DNA of 64,000 nucleotides from Levilactobacillus andaensis (lineage in GTDB: Bacteria; Bacillota; Bacilli; Lactobacillales; Lactobacillaceae), in contig NZ_BOLP01000004.1 in NCBI RefSeq assembly GCF_016861695.1, positions 62,001 through 126,000 of the forward strand, in the 5' to 3' direction. Shown here one piece after another: positions 35,879 to 45,956 of this stretch. Within the stretch, counting starts at the first letter, position 1. Each line of letters opens with the position of its first letter. The notes under the pieces were generated by a model that was not told the origin of the DNA, did not search any database, and saw only the letters and a list, made by a program, of their open reading frames with translations. The translations under genes were made by a program, and so were the position numbers.

Positions 35879-36568
35879 TTAACTGTGACGCTGATGACCA
35901 CTCGTCATGCTCTTAGGTAAAATCTGATACTTGGTAATCAATCGGTCCATGAGTTGACGCCATGGCCGGTAAAGCAGGAGAATGCTGACCGCATTGGTGG
36001 CGGCGTGGAGGGCGTCAAAGAGAAAACTGCCGGCAAATGCCAACAGAAAACTCGTGAGGCGCAACGGCCGGACGTAGGCCAAGGCGTACCAGAGATCCAT
36101 GATCCAGCCAAACCAAAATCCCCATAGTGCTCCCCAGACGACCAGTAACCAGACATTATCCTTAAGCTGACTGCGCCGTAATAATCCCGTCGTCAGGCCC
36201 ATCAGGCCCCACGCCAACATTTGCCACGGCGTCCACGGCCCCTGCCCTAAGAACAGGTTCGACACTAACGCCATCATCGAGCCGCTCACAAAACCCATTT
36301 CCGGGCCCAAGCTTACGGCACTCACGATGACGACGAAGCTAGTCAATTGGACGTTCGGAATCGCGGCCAAAGGAACCCGTCCCAAGACGCCCAATGCCAC
36401 GATCACCGCCAAGAACACCAGCAACCGCGTACTCATTTCTCGCTTCTCAAAGTGCCAGTAGGCCGGGAGAATGCTAACCGCCAGACAGCCAAAGCTGAAC
36501 CAGAGGTAGTGCTTCCCCTTTAACAGGAGCATCCCCGCTAACAAGACCAGCATCAATGTGACCGGCAC
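35879..36568 (-). CDS. ECF transporter S component (substrate-binding membrane protein), probably for a corrinoid
   Basis: 229 residues with about six membrane segments; the family pattern PNVQLTSFVVIVSAVSLGPEMGFVSGSMMALVSNLFLGQGPWTPWQM identifies an ECF S component (quoted regions around residues 75-120). It is 2 nt after the ATPase gene. The DUF4430/alpha-barrel genes and B12-dependent pdu cluster next to it suggest cobalamin or a precursor; other vitamins cannot be excluded. Confidence 0.8.
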   Translation of the reverse strand: MPVTLMLVLLAGMLLLKGKHYLWFSFGCLAVSILPAYWHFEKREMSTRLLVFLAVIVALGVLGRVPLAAIPNVQLTSFVVIVSAVSLGPEMGFVSGSMMALVSNLFLGQGPWTPWQMLAWGLMGLTTGLLRRSQLKDNVWLLVVWGALWGFWFGWIMDLWYALAYVRPLRLTSFLLAFAGSFLFDALHAATNAVSILLLYRPWRQLMDRLITKYQILPKSMTSGHQRHS

Positions 36569-36570
36569 AA

Positions 36571-38259
36571 TCAGGCCCCAGTTAACTTGTCGTCGTTGTT
36601 CGATTGTAACTCACCTCCCTTCGTGGTTCGCCGAACGTCCTGCCAAAAGAGTGCACTCGGCACCTGCTGTCGCAGCAAGCGATTGACGGCCGTCGTCGAT
36701 AAAAAGTTATTTGTGAAGAATGTCCGTGTGGGCTGTGGCTTACTGACCTGGCCGTCAAACATGAACGTACAGCTGGTCGCAAACGCCGCGCAAAAGTCCA
36801 TGTCATGACTGGCCATAACGACCGTTAATCCGGACTGATGTGCCTGTTGCAGAATGCGGCCAATGTGTTGCTTGGTGTCCGGGTCAAGGCCCTTCGTGGG
36901 TTCGTCCAGCAAGAGGAGCTCCGGCTGCGCAATCAGCGCTAGACCTAACCCTAACAATTGCTGCTGGCCTCCACTCAAGTCAAAGGCATTTTGATCAGCC
37001 ACCCGAGTTAAATGACAGGTGACCAACATGTCGTGCACGACCTGCTCAACATCGGTCCGCCCCAGCAAGTTGGCCTGGGCCGTAAGTTCTGACGCCACCG
37101 TATCCCCGCTGAATTGTTCTGTGGGATTCTGCGAAAGGTAGCCGATGTGGGCGAGCCGCTCGTTGTTTTTCAGCTTCCAAACGATTTGCTGCTTCAACCG
37201 AGCTTTACCGTGTTGTGGCTTCTGTAGACCAGCTAGAATCGTTAACAACGTCGATTTTCCCGACCCATTTTTTCCGATAATCGCCAGCCAGTCGCCGGTA
37301 TTCACGGTCAAACTGAGTTGGCGGAGCACGGCCGCGCCACCATCATAGTGCCGCGTGATTTCCTTAGCCGTCAATAAAGGATTGGTCGCAACCTTAAGCT
37401 TGGTCGTGTCATTCTGGGCGCTAAACTGCCAGTTACCCGCCTGCAATGCCTGACGACCAGCCGTCACGGTTAAGGGTAAGGGCTGAACGGGTAAGTCGTG
37501 TGCCAGAAAGAATTCGGGCACTGGTGGTACGAACGCCCGGAGCTCTGGCGTTTGGTGCATTTGACGTAACCCCGCCGATACTGGGCCAACGTAAGCGACC
37601 TGCCCCGCCGTCAGTAAGACCAACTGATCGGCCATTGACAGAACTCGACTCAACCGATGCTCGGTCAGGATGATCGTGATTCCTAACTCGTCATGCACCT
37701 GCTGTAAAATGGTCAGAAAGTTCTGCGCCGTCGTCGGATCCAACTGGGCCGTGGGCTCATCAAGCAAAATGACCTCTGGCTTAAGTGCTAGGACTGATGC
37801 CAGATTGACCAGCTGCAGTTGCCCGCCAGAAAGACTGTCTATTGACTGATGTAACAGCTTATCTAGCCCCAAGAAGTTCGACAGTTCAGCGATGCGCATG
37901 GTCATGGCCGCCGAATCAAAACCCAGGTTTTCCAAGGGGAAGGCCAGTTCTTCGATCACAGTTGCCATGATTGGCTGCGTTTGCGGGTCCTGCGCGACGT
38001 AGCCCAATTGCTGGGCACTGGCATCACTGGAAAGAGCCATCAGAGATTGATTGTGAAAGCTAACCTCTCCAGATTGTTCGCCAGCCGGTTGAAGTTCCGG
38101 TTTGAGTTGCTTGAGGAGTGTCGTCTTACCACTCCCGGTAGCGCCAACAATTGTCACGAACGCCCCCGCCTTGATGGACAAGGAGACATCATTCAACGTT
38201 GGTTTCGTTTGCCCGGGATAGGTGAACGCGAGGTGGTCAATTTTAATTAATTCTCCCAT
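36571..38259 (-). CDS. ECF transporter ATPase, two fused ATP-binding domains
   Basis: 562 residues with two ABC domains: first Walker A GATGSGKTT, signature LSGGQLQLVNLAS, Walker B VILLDEPTAQLDP; second Walker A GKNGSGKST, signature LSGGQQQLLGLG, Walker B LLLLDEPTKGLDP. It replaces separate EcfA and EcfA'. It overlaps the EcfT gene by 13 nt. A dedicated (group I) system, separate from the housekeeping EcfAA'T. Confidence 0.9.
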   Translation of the reverse strand: MGELIKIDHLAFTYPGQTKPTLNDVSLSIKAGAFVTIVGATGSGKTTLLKQLKPELQPAGEQSGEVSFHNQSLMALSSDASAQQLGYVAQDPQTQPIMATVIEELAFPLENLGFDSAAMTMRIAELSNFLGLDKLLHQSIDSLSGGQLQLVNLASVLALKPEVILLDEPTAQLDPTTAQNFLTILQQVHDELGITIILTEHRLSRVLSMADQLVLLTAGQVAYVGPVSAGLRQMHQTPELRAFVPPVPEFFLAHDLPVQPLPLTVTAGRQALQAGNWQFSAQNDTTKLKVATNPLLTAKEITRHYDGGAAVLRQLSLTVNTGDWLAIIGKNGSGKSTLLTILAGLQKPQHGKARLKQQIVWKLKNNERLAHIGYLSQNPTEQFSGDTVASELTAQANLLGRTDVEQVVHDMLVTCHLTRVADQNAFDLSGGQQQLLGLGLALIAQPELLLLDEPTKGLDPDTKQHIGRILQQAHQSGLTVVMASHDMDFCAAFATSCTFMFDGQVSKPQPTRTFFTNNFLSTTAVNRLLRQQVPSALFWQDVRRTTKGGELQSNNDDKLTGA

Positions 38260-39143
38260 AAACGATACACCCCTTCACCTAATACTGGCAGACCAACAAA
38301 CACGAGTAACGGCAATACCAACCACCAATCTGTGCTGGAACTGGCGGTCATCTGATAAACATCCGTGGTCCAGCCGAAGCCTTGCCACCGAAAACTGATA
38401 ATGATAAGAAATAGGAACAACCCGCCGAGCCCAAAGATGGCATCAAGTGGCTGCCAGAAATAGGTTTGATAGTGACTCCGCTTATGCGCACCGAATCCCC
38501 GTGCTTCCATCAAGACCGCGGTTTCCATCGCAGACGAGACGGAATCGATCAGTAGAATACGCATGAGGCGGCCGGTCTTTTGAATCCGTTGACCCCAAGA
38601 CCCTTCGGTGACGACAATCCCCCGCGTCTTTTGTAACATGACCAGCCGGCGAAACTTCTGGGTAAACAGGCTGACCAGTCGTAGGGAAATCGTGAGTAGC
38701 ATTGCGAGCCGCGGAACGACTGGAAATAAAAGATAGCTGAGCTTGGGGGTGGTCAGAATACCATTAAATAGAATAAATGCTAGAATCATGGCCCCCAGCA
38801 GAATCGCCATCGTGCAACCATAGAGTAGGCCGGTGCGGGTCAACCGAAACGTTATAGGACCCAACGTCAAGTGCCAGAGCAAGCCGCGCCCGTTCTGATT
38901 CAGGAGCAGGTTGAACACCACGATGACCGCCATCAGTGAGCCAATCCCCTTCAGGACTGACACAATTCGCTGGTGGCTAAAGTACCAACAGCTGATGGCT
39001 AATAACCCACCAAACAATGCTAGAGATAAAATTAAATGATTGAAGACTAATAAGAGCGTAAATAATTCAATGAAATAAACGGCAACGACTGCCGGGTGAA
39101 CTTGACTAAAAAACGATGTGCTGGCTAACGTTCCCACATTCAC
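38247..39143 (-). CDS. ECF transporter T component (EcfT)
   Basis: 298 residues with several membrane segments and the EcfT coupling motifs A-R-G (TAVLMEARGFGAHKRS; MLQKTRGIV). GTG start at 39143 with GGGAGG 7 nt upstream; no ATG in frame fits. It is the first gene of the operon. Confidence 0.87.
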   Translation of the reverse strand: MNVGTLASTSFFSQVHPAVVAVYFIELFTLLLVFNHLILSLALFGGLLAISCWYFSHQRIVSVLKGIGSLMAVIVVFNLLLNQNGRGLLWHLTLGPITFRLTRTGLLYGCTMAILLGAMILAFILFNGILTTPKLSYLLFPVVPRLAMLLTISLRLVSLFTQKFRRLVMLQKTRGIVVTEGSWGQRIQKTGRLMRILLIDSVSSAMETAVLMEARGFGAHKRSHYQTYFWQPLDAIFGLGGLFLFLIIISFRWQGFGWTTDVYQMTASSSTDWWLVLPLLVFVGLPVLGEGVYRLWEN

Positions 39144-39162
39144 CAGAGGTCCCTCCCATCAT

Positions 39163-39176
39163 TGCAACCGCTTTCA
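39163..39176 (-). promoter_or_regulatory. cre-like site upstream of the ECF operon
   Basis: Minus strand TGAAAGCGGTTGCA fits the CcpA cre consensus with one mismatch, 20 nt before the GTG start. It suggests the transporter shares catabolite control with the pdu genes. Confidence 0.5.
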
Positions 39177-39450
39177 GATATATTGAAACCATTTTACCAG
39201 TGGTCACTTTCGCATACCTTATGCCAATAACTAATTCTCAAAAAGATGCTTAAAACGTGCCTATTTCATTATCAACCATTTCAAACAATTTTGCTAGGGG
39301 GCGTTCCCATCCGCATCAATAGATGACAATTTCTAAACAAAAAAATGTAGATTAAAATAGAATCTTGTAAACTACAATTTGTCTAGGAAGGCAGTTTCCA
39401 TCGGATTATACTATCCTTTTTAATTCAATTTTATATGTAAAAAATCGTAA
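39177..39450. other. Intergenic stretch between ECF operon and rlmD terminator
   Basis: About 270 nt, AT-rich. It should contain the ECF promoter. I see no riboswitch. Confidence 0.3.
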
Positions 39451-39483
39451 TAAAAAAACAGTCACCTTGGTTCAGATGACTGC
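39451..39483 (-). terminator. Terminator of rlmD
   Basis: CAGTCA(tctgaaccaagg)TGACTG on the minus strand followed by TTTTTTT. Confidence 0.7.
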
Positions 39484-39544
39484 TCACATTTTTGCTCATA
39501 TAATGAACCGACAACCGAAAGAATCACTCTCGCGGTAAGTCGTC

Positions 39545-40912
39545 CTACTTCTTAACCAGTACCGTGACACTTTCCACGTGTGGCGTTTGTGGGAATTGGT
39601 CAACGGGTTGAATTGGGCCGTCGATAACGTAGCCCAGGTCTTGGAAGTGTTGCACGTCGCGAACCAGTGTAGCTGGGTTACAGCTAACGTAGACAACCTT
39701 CTTAGGCCCCATCTTAGCAGTGGATTCGATCAAGGTTTCAGCCAGGCCCTTACGTGGCGGATCAACCACCACGATGTCCGGCTTGACGCCCGCCGCTTGC
39801 CACTGGATCATTTGGTCTTCAGCCTTGTCCACGAAGAAGTCCACGTTGGTCAAATGGTTCTTCTGAGCGTTGACCTTGGCATCTTCAATGGCTTCGGGCA
39901 CGATGTCGACCCCGTAAACCTGCTTGGCATGCTTAGCTAATGCCAATGAAATCGTCCCGATACCACAGTAAGCATCGATAACGGTCTCTTCACCAGTCAA
40001 GCCGGCCTTGTCGATAGCCATTTGGTACAGCTTTTCGGTTTGTTGTGGGTTAACTTGGTAGAAGGAACGCGCGGAAATGGCAAACGTTAAGCCCATCAAC
40101 GTGTCTTCGATGGTTGGCTTCCCGTAAAGGACCCGGGTAACGTTCCCCATGATGACGTTGGTCTTCTTGGCGTTCACGTTTAACACGATACTTGTCACTT
40201 CTGGCAAAGCCTTATGAATCTGGTCAACCAGTTGCGCCTGACTTGGAATCTTTTGCGTCCGGCTGATGAGGACGATCATCATTTCGTGACTGTAGTAGCC
40301 CCGACGGACCATGATGTTCCGGAGAACACCCTTGTCACTGATTTCGTTGTAGGCTGGAATTTCAAATTGACGCAGCAAGTCGCGCACCTTGATGATGGCG
40401 GCATCGATGGCTGGATCTTGAATGTAGAAGTCGGTCAATGGAATCAAGTCATGGCTGTGCTGACGGTAGAAACCGGTCTCCAGTTGCCCTTTGATCATCC
40501 GAACGGGCACTTGCGCCTTGTTCCGGTATTGGGTTGGGTTTTCCATCCCTAAGGTTGGGGCCACCTCAACGTCTTGGTGCGCCTTGCTAAAGAGTTCCGC
40601 AATCTGATGTTGCTTGAACTTCAATTGCGCCGGGTAAGTCAAGTGTTGCAGAGAGGCAATCCCCGTTTGGCGGTACGTCTTGTCGACATCCTTGACCCGA
40701 TCAGGTGATTCGCTCTTCCAAGCAATGGCGCGCGCAAAACCGTAGTTCTTAGCAACTTTGGTGACCTGAATCGTCAACTCTTCGCCAGGTAAGGCGTTTT
40801 CGATAAACAGTGGGAAGTCATCGACCTTAGCGACACCCATCCCCTGATAAGTCAGATCCATAATCGATACGTCGAGTTGTTCGTTTTTACTTACTGGTGC
40901 TTTAATTTTCAT
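39545..40912 (-). CDS. rlmD: 23S rRNA (uracil-C5)-methyltransferase (RlmD/RumA type)
   Basis: 455 residues: N-terminal TRAM domain (SIMDLTYQGMGVAKVDDFPLF), central insert, C-terminal SAM methyltransferase (DAYCGIGTISLALA; VVVDPPRKGL) with the catalytic Cys in VYVSCNPATLVRD. The Fe-S cysteine motif normally located after the TRAM domain is absent (TYRQTGIASLQHL). Housekeeping neighbours gatCAB-dgkB precede it in the same orientation. Confidence 0.9.
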   Translation of the reverse strand: MKIKAPVSKNEQLDVSIMDLTYQGMGVAKVDDFPLFIENALPGEELTIQVTKVAKNYGFARAIAWKSESPDRVKDVDKTYRQTGIASLQHLTYPAQLKFKQHQIAELFSKAHQDVEVAPTLGMENPTQYRNKAQVPVRMIKGQLETGFYRQHSHDLIPLTDFYIQDPAIDAAIIKVRDLLRQFEIPAYNEISDKGVLRNIMVRRGYYSHEMMIVLISRTQKIPSQAQLVDQIHKALPEVTSIVLNVNAKKTNVIMGNVTRVLYGKPTIEDTLMGLTFAISARSFYQVNPQQTEKLYQMAIDKAGLTGEETVIDAYCGIGTISLALAKHAKQVYGVDIVPEAIEDAKVNAQKNHLTNVDFFVDKAEDQMIQWQAAGVKPDIVVVDPPRKGLAETLIESTAKMGPKKVVYVSCNPATLVRDVQHFQDLGYVIDGPIQPVDQFPQTPHVESVTVLVKK

Positions 40913-41232
40913 AGTAACCTCAATTTCTTTAATGCTTATTCTTTTTGTTCTAAGACAATATTTGACAACTTATTCTGAAATATCGACTCCGGCCACTGCA
41001 ATCACCGGTCGAGCCAAATTTCACTGCACCTGCCATCATACATGGAAACGGGCGCCACGTCTACCACTGGAACCCGATAGCTGCGAAACTATGACCGGGT
41101 TAATAGATTTTCATCGTCATTAGTAACGGACTGAGTAACACGGTTAATTACCAATAACCGCGACCACCTATAATTTCCAAAGCCTTCACCACAGCGGTCG
41201 ACCGCCAATAGAAACGGACTATCGTGGTGAAA
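40913..41232. other. Intergenic stretch between dgkB and rlmD
   Basis: About 320 nt with GC-rich, imperfectly self-complementary segments (for example around 40985-41110). No gene seen. A short block (GAAACGGGCGCCACGTCTACCA) resembles one at 60884-60905. Confidence 0.35.
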
Positions 41233-41270
41233 GAAAGGGACTTTGCCGCCTGTTGTGCAAAAGTCCCTTC
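41233..41270 (-). terminator. Terminator of dgkB
   Basis: GAAGGGACTTTTGC/GGCAAAGTCCCTTTC stem just after the dgkB stop, T-rich beyond. Confidence 0.75.
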
Positions 41271-41274
41271 CGTC

Positions 41275-42288
41275 TTAATCTTCCTTTGTTTGATCCGTGT
41301 CCGGCAACTCTTCAACTTGCTTAACGAAATTTTGTTCCGCCTCAAGTAGCTCTGGAGATTCGCTGGTGACCGCGGAGTCTGGAATGGCATCCAGGTTGGC
41401 GTACATTTCGATGTGTTGCCGCAAGTTGCGGAACTTCATCGGTGCGTCACCACCGTATTCGCCATCCAGGTTGATCATCATCCGGTCTTCAACTGGCCGG
41501 GCAATGACCTTACTGGTCTTCTCGTAGATGATGTGCGAGTCGTTGATGTGTTTCCCACCGTTTAAGACCAAGCCCATCAGCCGTAAGATTTCTGGCATGC
41601 TGGCCGTCTTGACGATGATCATCGTGAACTTCCCGTCATCGAGCGCCGCATCCGGCACAATCTGTTCGAACCCCCCGATGGAATTGGTCAGCGCCAGCAA
41701 GAACATCGACGCCTTGCCGCGGAAATGACCGCCATCGTAAGTCAGGTCCATGTCGATTGGCTTAATCTGTGGCAGCAACTCGGCCCCCTTTAACAGGTAG
41801 GCCAAGTAACCAAAAATCGATTTCAAATTCGATGGGACGTCGTAGGTCAACTCGGTTAGGAGTCCCCCACCGGCGATGTTGATGAAGTAGGTATCACCTG
41901 CCTCACCAATATCCATCTTGATTGTCTGGTCCTTCAAGACCACCTTCGCTGCCGCCAACGGATCTTCGCGCGGAATGTGAAGCGCCCGGGCATAATCATT
42001 CGTGGTACCGGCCGGAATAATGGCCATCTTGGGACGATGAGGGAGTCCAGCAATACCGTTGACGACCTGGTTAATGGTCCCGTCGCCCCCAGCCGCCACG
42101 ATGAGTTCGAAGCCAGCCTTAGCCGCCCGCGTTGCTTCATCGCGCGCCGAGTTTGGCGCCGGCGTTGTGGCGTAGGCACTCGTTTCGTACCCCGCCCGTT
42201 CAAACACCGCTAAAATATCGATCAGGTCCTTCTTCAACGCCTCGCGTCCTGAAGTTGGATTATAAATGACCCGTGCCCGTTTACGCAT
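41275..42288 (-). CDS. dgkB: Diacylglycerol kinase (DgkB type)
   Basis: 337 residues; soluble DAGK catalytic domain with VAAGGDGTINQVVNG and PAGTTNDYARAL. Recycles diacylglycerol from lipoteichoic acid synthesis to phosphatidic acid. Linked to gatCAB 18 nt downstream of gatB, the usual order in lactobacilli. Confidence 0.93.
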   Translation of the reverse strand: MRKRARVIYNPTSGREALKKDLIDILAVFERAGYETSAYATTPAPNSARDEATRAAKAGFELIVAAGGDGTINQVVNGIAGLPHRPKMAIIPAGTTNDYARALHIPREDPLAAAKVVLKDQTIKMDIGEAGDTYFINIAGGGLLTELTYDVPSNLKSIFGYLAYLLKGAELLPQIKPIDMDLTYDGGHFRGKASMFLLALTNSIGGFEQIVPDAALDDGKFTMIIVKTASMPEILRLMGLVLNGGKHINDSHIIYEKTSKVIARPVEDRMMINLDGEYGGDAPMKFRNLRQHIEMYANLDAIPDSAVTSESPELLEAEQNFVKQVEELPDTDQTKED

Positions 42289-42306
42289 GATGTGCCTCCA
42301 TTAATT

Positions 42307-43728
42307 CTATTGTTGCAACGCCGCCATCAACAACTTGTTGACAACTTGCGGGTTCGCTTGACCGTGCGTCTGCTTCATGATTTGACCGACTAAGAAACCA
42401 ACTGCCCGCTTCTTCCCATTGTTAAAGTCCTCAATGGATTGTGGGTTGGCTGATAACACGTCGTCGATGATCGGTTGCAGCTTAGCAGGATCGGAAAGTT
42501 GAACCAGGCCATGTGCTTCCACGTAGGCCTTAGGTTCCTCACCATCCGTAATCGCCTTGAAGACCTTCTTGGCCATCTTGCTAGAAATGGTCCCATCGGA
42601 AATCAAATTGATCATGCCAGCCAAGTTAGCCGGTGTCAATTTCGTTGCTTGTAAGTCGACTTGTTTTTCGTTCAGGTAGGCGTTAACGTCCCCTTGCAGG
42701 TAGTTCGCCGCCATCTTTGGATCAGCCTTTAAGGCCACCGTGGCATCGAAGAAGTCAGACATTTCCTTGGTCTGGGTGATAACCATGGCATCATAGTCCG
42801 TCAAGCCAAGGTCGTTGACGTAACGTTCACGCCGCTTGGTTGGCATTTCTGGCATGGCATCGCCCAGTTCCTTGATCCAGTCATCACTGATGTTCAAGGC
42901 TGGTAAGTCTGGTTCTGGGAAGTAACGGTAGTCGTCAGCGCCGGCCTTGACCCGCATCAGGATGGTTTCGCCGGTCTTTTCATCAAAGCGCCGGGTTTCC
43001 TGTTGCACAGCCCCACCGGACATCAAGACCTGTTGTTGCCGTTGTTCTTCGTACTCCAACCCACGTTGCACGTAGTTAAAGGAGTTCAAGTTCTTCAGCT
43101 CAGTCTTGGTCCCAAACTTTTCTTGGCCCACAGGACGGACGGAAATGTTGACGTCGACCCGCATGGACCCTTCTTCCATCTTCACGTCGGAGATCCCGGT
43201 AAATTGGATTCGTTGACGTAAGGCTTCCAGGTAAGCATAAGCTTCGGCAGGTGAAGCGATGTCTGGCTTCGACACGATTTCAATCAACGGTGTCCCTTGC
43301 CGGTTCAAATCAACGTAGGAATAATCCCGTTCATGGGTGTTCTTCCCGGCATCTTCTTCGATATGCATTTCGGCGATCCCGATTTTCTTCTTCACACCAT
43401 CCACGTCAATTTCGACCCAGCCATCGTGACCGATTGGCTTGTCGGATTGCGTGATTTGGTAGGCCTTCGGGTTATCCGGATAGAAGTAGTTCTTCCGGTC
43501 GAAGTGGGTGTGCTTTTCCACCGTGGCGTGTAAGGCCAGTGCGGCGATGATTCCGTCGGCAACGACCCCTTTGTTGGTGGTTGGCAGAACCCCTGGGTAT
43601 CCCCAGTCGATTACGTTGGTGTTGGCGTTAGGGTCGGCCCCATAGGCAACTGGTGATGGGCTAAAGATCTTTGAATGGGTCTTTAACTCAATGTGGACTT
43701 CCAGCCCAATAGTCGTTTCAAAGTTCAT
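42307..43728 (-). CDS. gatB: Asp/Glu-tRNA amidotransferase subunit B
   Basis: 473 residues. Start [21 protein letters not shown] and [11 protein letters not shown] are GatB hallmarks; the C-terminal YqeY-like tail ends [12 protein letters not shown]. With GatA and GatC it makes Gln-tRNA and Asn-tRNA by transamidation. Its ATG overlaps the last base of gatA. Confidence 0.96.
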   Translation of the reverse strand: MNFETTIGLEVHIELKTHSKIFSPSPVAYGADPNANTNVIDWGYPGVLPTTNKGVVADGIIAALALHATVEKHTHFDRKNYFYPDNPKAYQITQSDKPIGHDGWVEIDVDGVKKKIGIAEMHIEEDAGKNTHERDYSYVDLNRQGTPLIEIVSKPDIASPAEAYAYLEALRQRIQFTGISDVKMEEGSMRVDVNISVRPVGQEKFGTKTELKNLNSFNYVQRGLEYEEQRQQQVLMSGGAVQQETRRFDEKTGETILMRVKAGADDYRYFPEPDLPALNISDDWIKELGDAMPEMPTKRRERYVNDLGLTDYDAMVITQTKEMSDFFDATVALKADPKMAANYLQGDVNAYLNEKQVDLQATKLTPANLAGMINLISDGTISSKMAKKVFKAITDGEEPKAYVEAHGLVQLSDPAKLQPIIDDVLSANPQSIEDFNNGKKRAVGFLVGQIMKQTHGQANPQVVNKLLMAALQQ

Positions 43729-45197
43729 TAGTTTTGGCCTCCTAACGTAGGTAATTGTAAATGAAAGTCAGTGTTTTGTTCGAAGGCGTAACCCGCTTTG
43801 TACAGCGTGCTTTCGTCAAACGGCCGGCCGATAAGTTGCATCCCGACTGGTAAATTGTTACTGAAGCCAGCAGGCAAGGATAAGCCTGGAAGGCCAGCTA
43901 AGTTGACAGGAATCGTCAAGACATCGTTCATGTACATCGTGATTGGATCCTTGATTTCGTCGCCAATCCCAAAGGCCGTAGTTGGCGCAACGGGACCCAT
44001 GATAAAGTCGTGGTCCTTCAAGACCGCTTTAAAGTCGTTGATGATGACCGTACGAACCTTGGCAGCCTTTAAGAAGTAGGCGTCGTAGAACCCAGCCGAT
44101 AAGGAGAAGGTCCCTAACATAATGCGCCGCTTAACTTCTTCGCCGAAGCCTTCGGAACGTGATTTCACGTAAACGTCTTCCAAGTTCTTCACGTCGTCTG
44201 CTCGGTAACCGTAACGAATCCCATCGAACCGTTGTAAGTTAGATGAGGCTTCGGAGGAACCGATGATGTAGTAGGCAGCGACCCCGTACTTGTTGTGCGG
44301 TAAGGAAACTTCATCGACCGTGGCACCTAACTTGCGATAAGTGTCAGCAGCGGCCAAGATAGCGGCTTTCACCCCATCATCGACCCCTTCGGCCAAGAAT
44401 TCCTTAGGCAAACCAATTCGCAGGCCCTTAACGCTGGTTGCGTCATTCAGGTCGGCAGCAAAGTCAGGAACAGCTTGCGTGGAACTGGTCAAATCGTGGT
44501 CATCATGACCGGCAATGGCACTTAAAATCGTGGCATTGTCCTTCACGCTGCGCGTCATTGGCCCAATTTGATCGAGGCTAGATCCGAACGCGATTAAGCC
44601 CCAACGGGAAACCCGGCCGTAAGTTGGCTTGATCCCAACGATACCGTTGAAAGCAGCGGGTTGCCGAATGGAACCACCGGTATCGGAACCCAAAGCAACG
44701 GGCACTTGACCGGAAGCCACTGCGGCAGCGGAACCACCCGAAGAACCACCGGGAACCTTGGTTTGGTCCCAAGCGTTCTTGGTCGTCTTGAAGGCGGAGT
44801 TTTCCGTTGACCCACCCATGGCAAATTCATCCAGGTTGGTCTTCCCGATTGTGACCATCTGGGCGTTAGCTAACTTGCTAACGGCAGTAGCATCGTAGAC
44901 GGGGTTAAAATTTTCTAAGATTTTTGAAGCGGCCGTGGTCTTTAAGTCCTTCGTGACCAAGTTGTCCTTCAAGGCAACTGGAATCCCAGCTAAAGGCTGG
45001 TCGGCGGCGATACCCTGTGCATCAATGGCATCCGCTTGCTTTAAAGCCGCGTCTTCATTTAAGGTTAAGAAAGCATCGATTTTAGGATCGGTGGCCTTGA
45101 TATTGTCAAAAGTGGCCTGCGTCAATTCCTTGGCGCTGATCTTCTTCGCCACCAAATCGGCGTGGAGACTGGCGAGATCTTGTTTGAAGTAATTCAT
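43728..45197 (-). CDS. gatA: Asp/Glu-tRNA amidotransferase subunit A
   Basis: 489-residue amidase; Ser-cis-Ser-Lys active site in [16 protein letters not shown] and [14 protein letters not shown]. Generates ammonia from glutamine. 3 nt after gatC. Confidence 0.96.
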   Translation of the reverse strand: MNYFKQDLASLHADLVAKKISAKELTQATFDNIKATDPKIDAFLTLNEDAALKQADAIDAQGIAADQPLAGIPVALKDNLVTKDLKTTAASKILENFNPVYDATAVSKLANAQMVTIGKTNLDEFAMGGSTENSAFKTTKNAWDQTKVPGGSSGGSAAAVASGQVPVALGSDTGGSIRQPAAFNGIVGIKPTYGRVSRWGLIAFGSSLDQIGPMTRSVKDNATILSAIAGHDDHDLTSSTQAVPDFAADLNDATSVKGLRIGLPKEFLAEGVDDGVKAAILAAADTYRKLGATVDEVSLPHNKYGVAAYYIIGSSEASSNLQRFDGIRYGYRADDVKNLEDVYVKSRSEGFGEEVKRRIMLGTFSLSAGFYDAYFLKAAKVRTVIINDFKAVLKDHDFIMGPVAPTTAFGIGDEIKDPITMYMNDVLTIPVNLAGLPGLSLPAGFSNNLPVGMQLIGRPFDESTLYKAGYAFEQNTDFHLQLPTLGGQN

Positions 45198-45200
45198 CTG

Positions 45201-45509
45201 TTAGTTATCCTCGCTTTCATCGATGATGGCCGGTACCTTGATAAAGCCCCGTGCTGCGTCCGGCGCGTTCTTTAATAACGCTGCACTTTGTCCCCAGTTA
45301 TCGGCGACATCTTCACGCATCACGTTGAGTTGATCAGAAACGTTGCTGGTCACTTCGACACCATCAGTATCGACCTCACTCAGCGTTTCAAACATACCGA
45401 TAATGTCATCTAGTTGGGGCGTAAACGCATCCAACTCGGCATCCGTAAATTCAAGTTTTGCCAGACCGGCAACGTGTTGAACTTGTTCTCGATTAATTCG
45501 ATTAGCCAT
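45201..45509 (-). CDS. gatC: Asp/Glu-tRNA amidotransferase subunit C
   Basis: 102 residues; family pattern VQHVAGLAKLEFTDAELDAF and VREDVADN-like tail (MREDVADNWGQSAALL). ATG 45509 with AGAGGGA upstream. First of gatCAB. Confidence 0.94.
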   Translation of the reverse strand: MANRINREQVQHVAGLAKLEFTDAELDAFTPQLDDIIGMFETLSEVDTDGVEVTSNVSDQLNVMREDVADNWGQSAALLKNAPDAARGFIKVPAIIDESEDN

Positions 45510-45854
45510 CAATTATCCCTCTTTCTGATTTATCCGCATTCACCGTTTATCCCGGACTCAGTCGAGAATAAACATACATTGCTATTTTACCATATATCTG
45601 GCTTGCGCCAAAGATTCTGTTGGCAAATTATGGCGGTGATACCGGCAAAACTAGTTGCAAAGTAACGAATCGGCTAAACATTATCTGTTAAATTTCATTT
45701 AGCTAGCCGGGTTACGCCCCGTCGAATTGGCTTTCGCCTGCGGCAACGGGTTGCATCCCCCTCATTTCGGTGATTAGAATCTGTATCATACCAAACCAGT
45801 CTAGCAAATAGCAACTCACAGCCCATGATTGGCGACCTATAATCATCATTATCT
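45510..45854. other. Intergenic stretch between camS and gatC
   Basis: About 345 nt holding the gatC promoter region. GC-rich partial inverted segments at 45700-45770, no gene recognised. Confidence 0.3.
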
Positions 45855-45909
45855 AAAAAAGACTAGGCCGCCCGCCTTGCTAAAAGCGCAGCGAGCAACC
45901 TAGTCTAAT
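45855..45909 (-). terminator. Terminator of camS
   Basis: AGACTAGG and CCTAGTCT pair around an internal GC-rich hairpin (CGCCTTGC...GCAGCGAG); T-rich on the minus-strand 3' side. Confidence 0.6.
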
Positions 45910-45956
45910 TTATATTGAGCACGTAACTACCAGTAACCATTGTGGCTCTAGTCGGT

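Noticed and set aside
40975-41110. Third repeat family shared with 60840-60985
   Set aside because: Only a ~22-nt block (GAAAC-GGCGCCAYGTCYACCA) is alike; too short to claim a family by eye.
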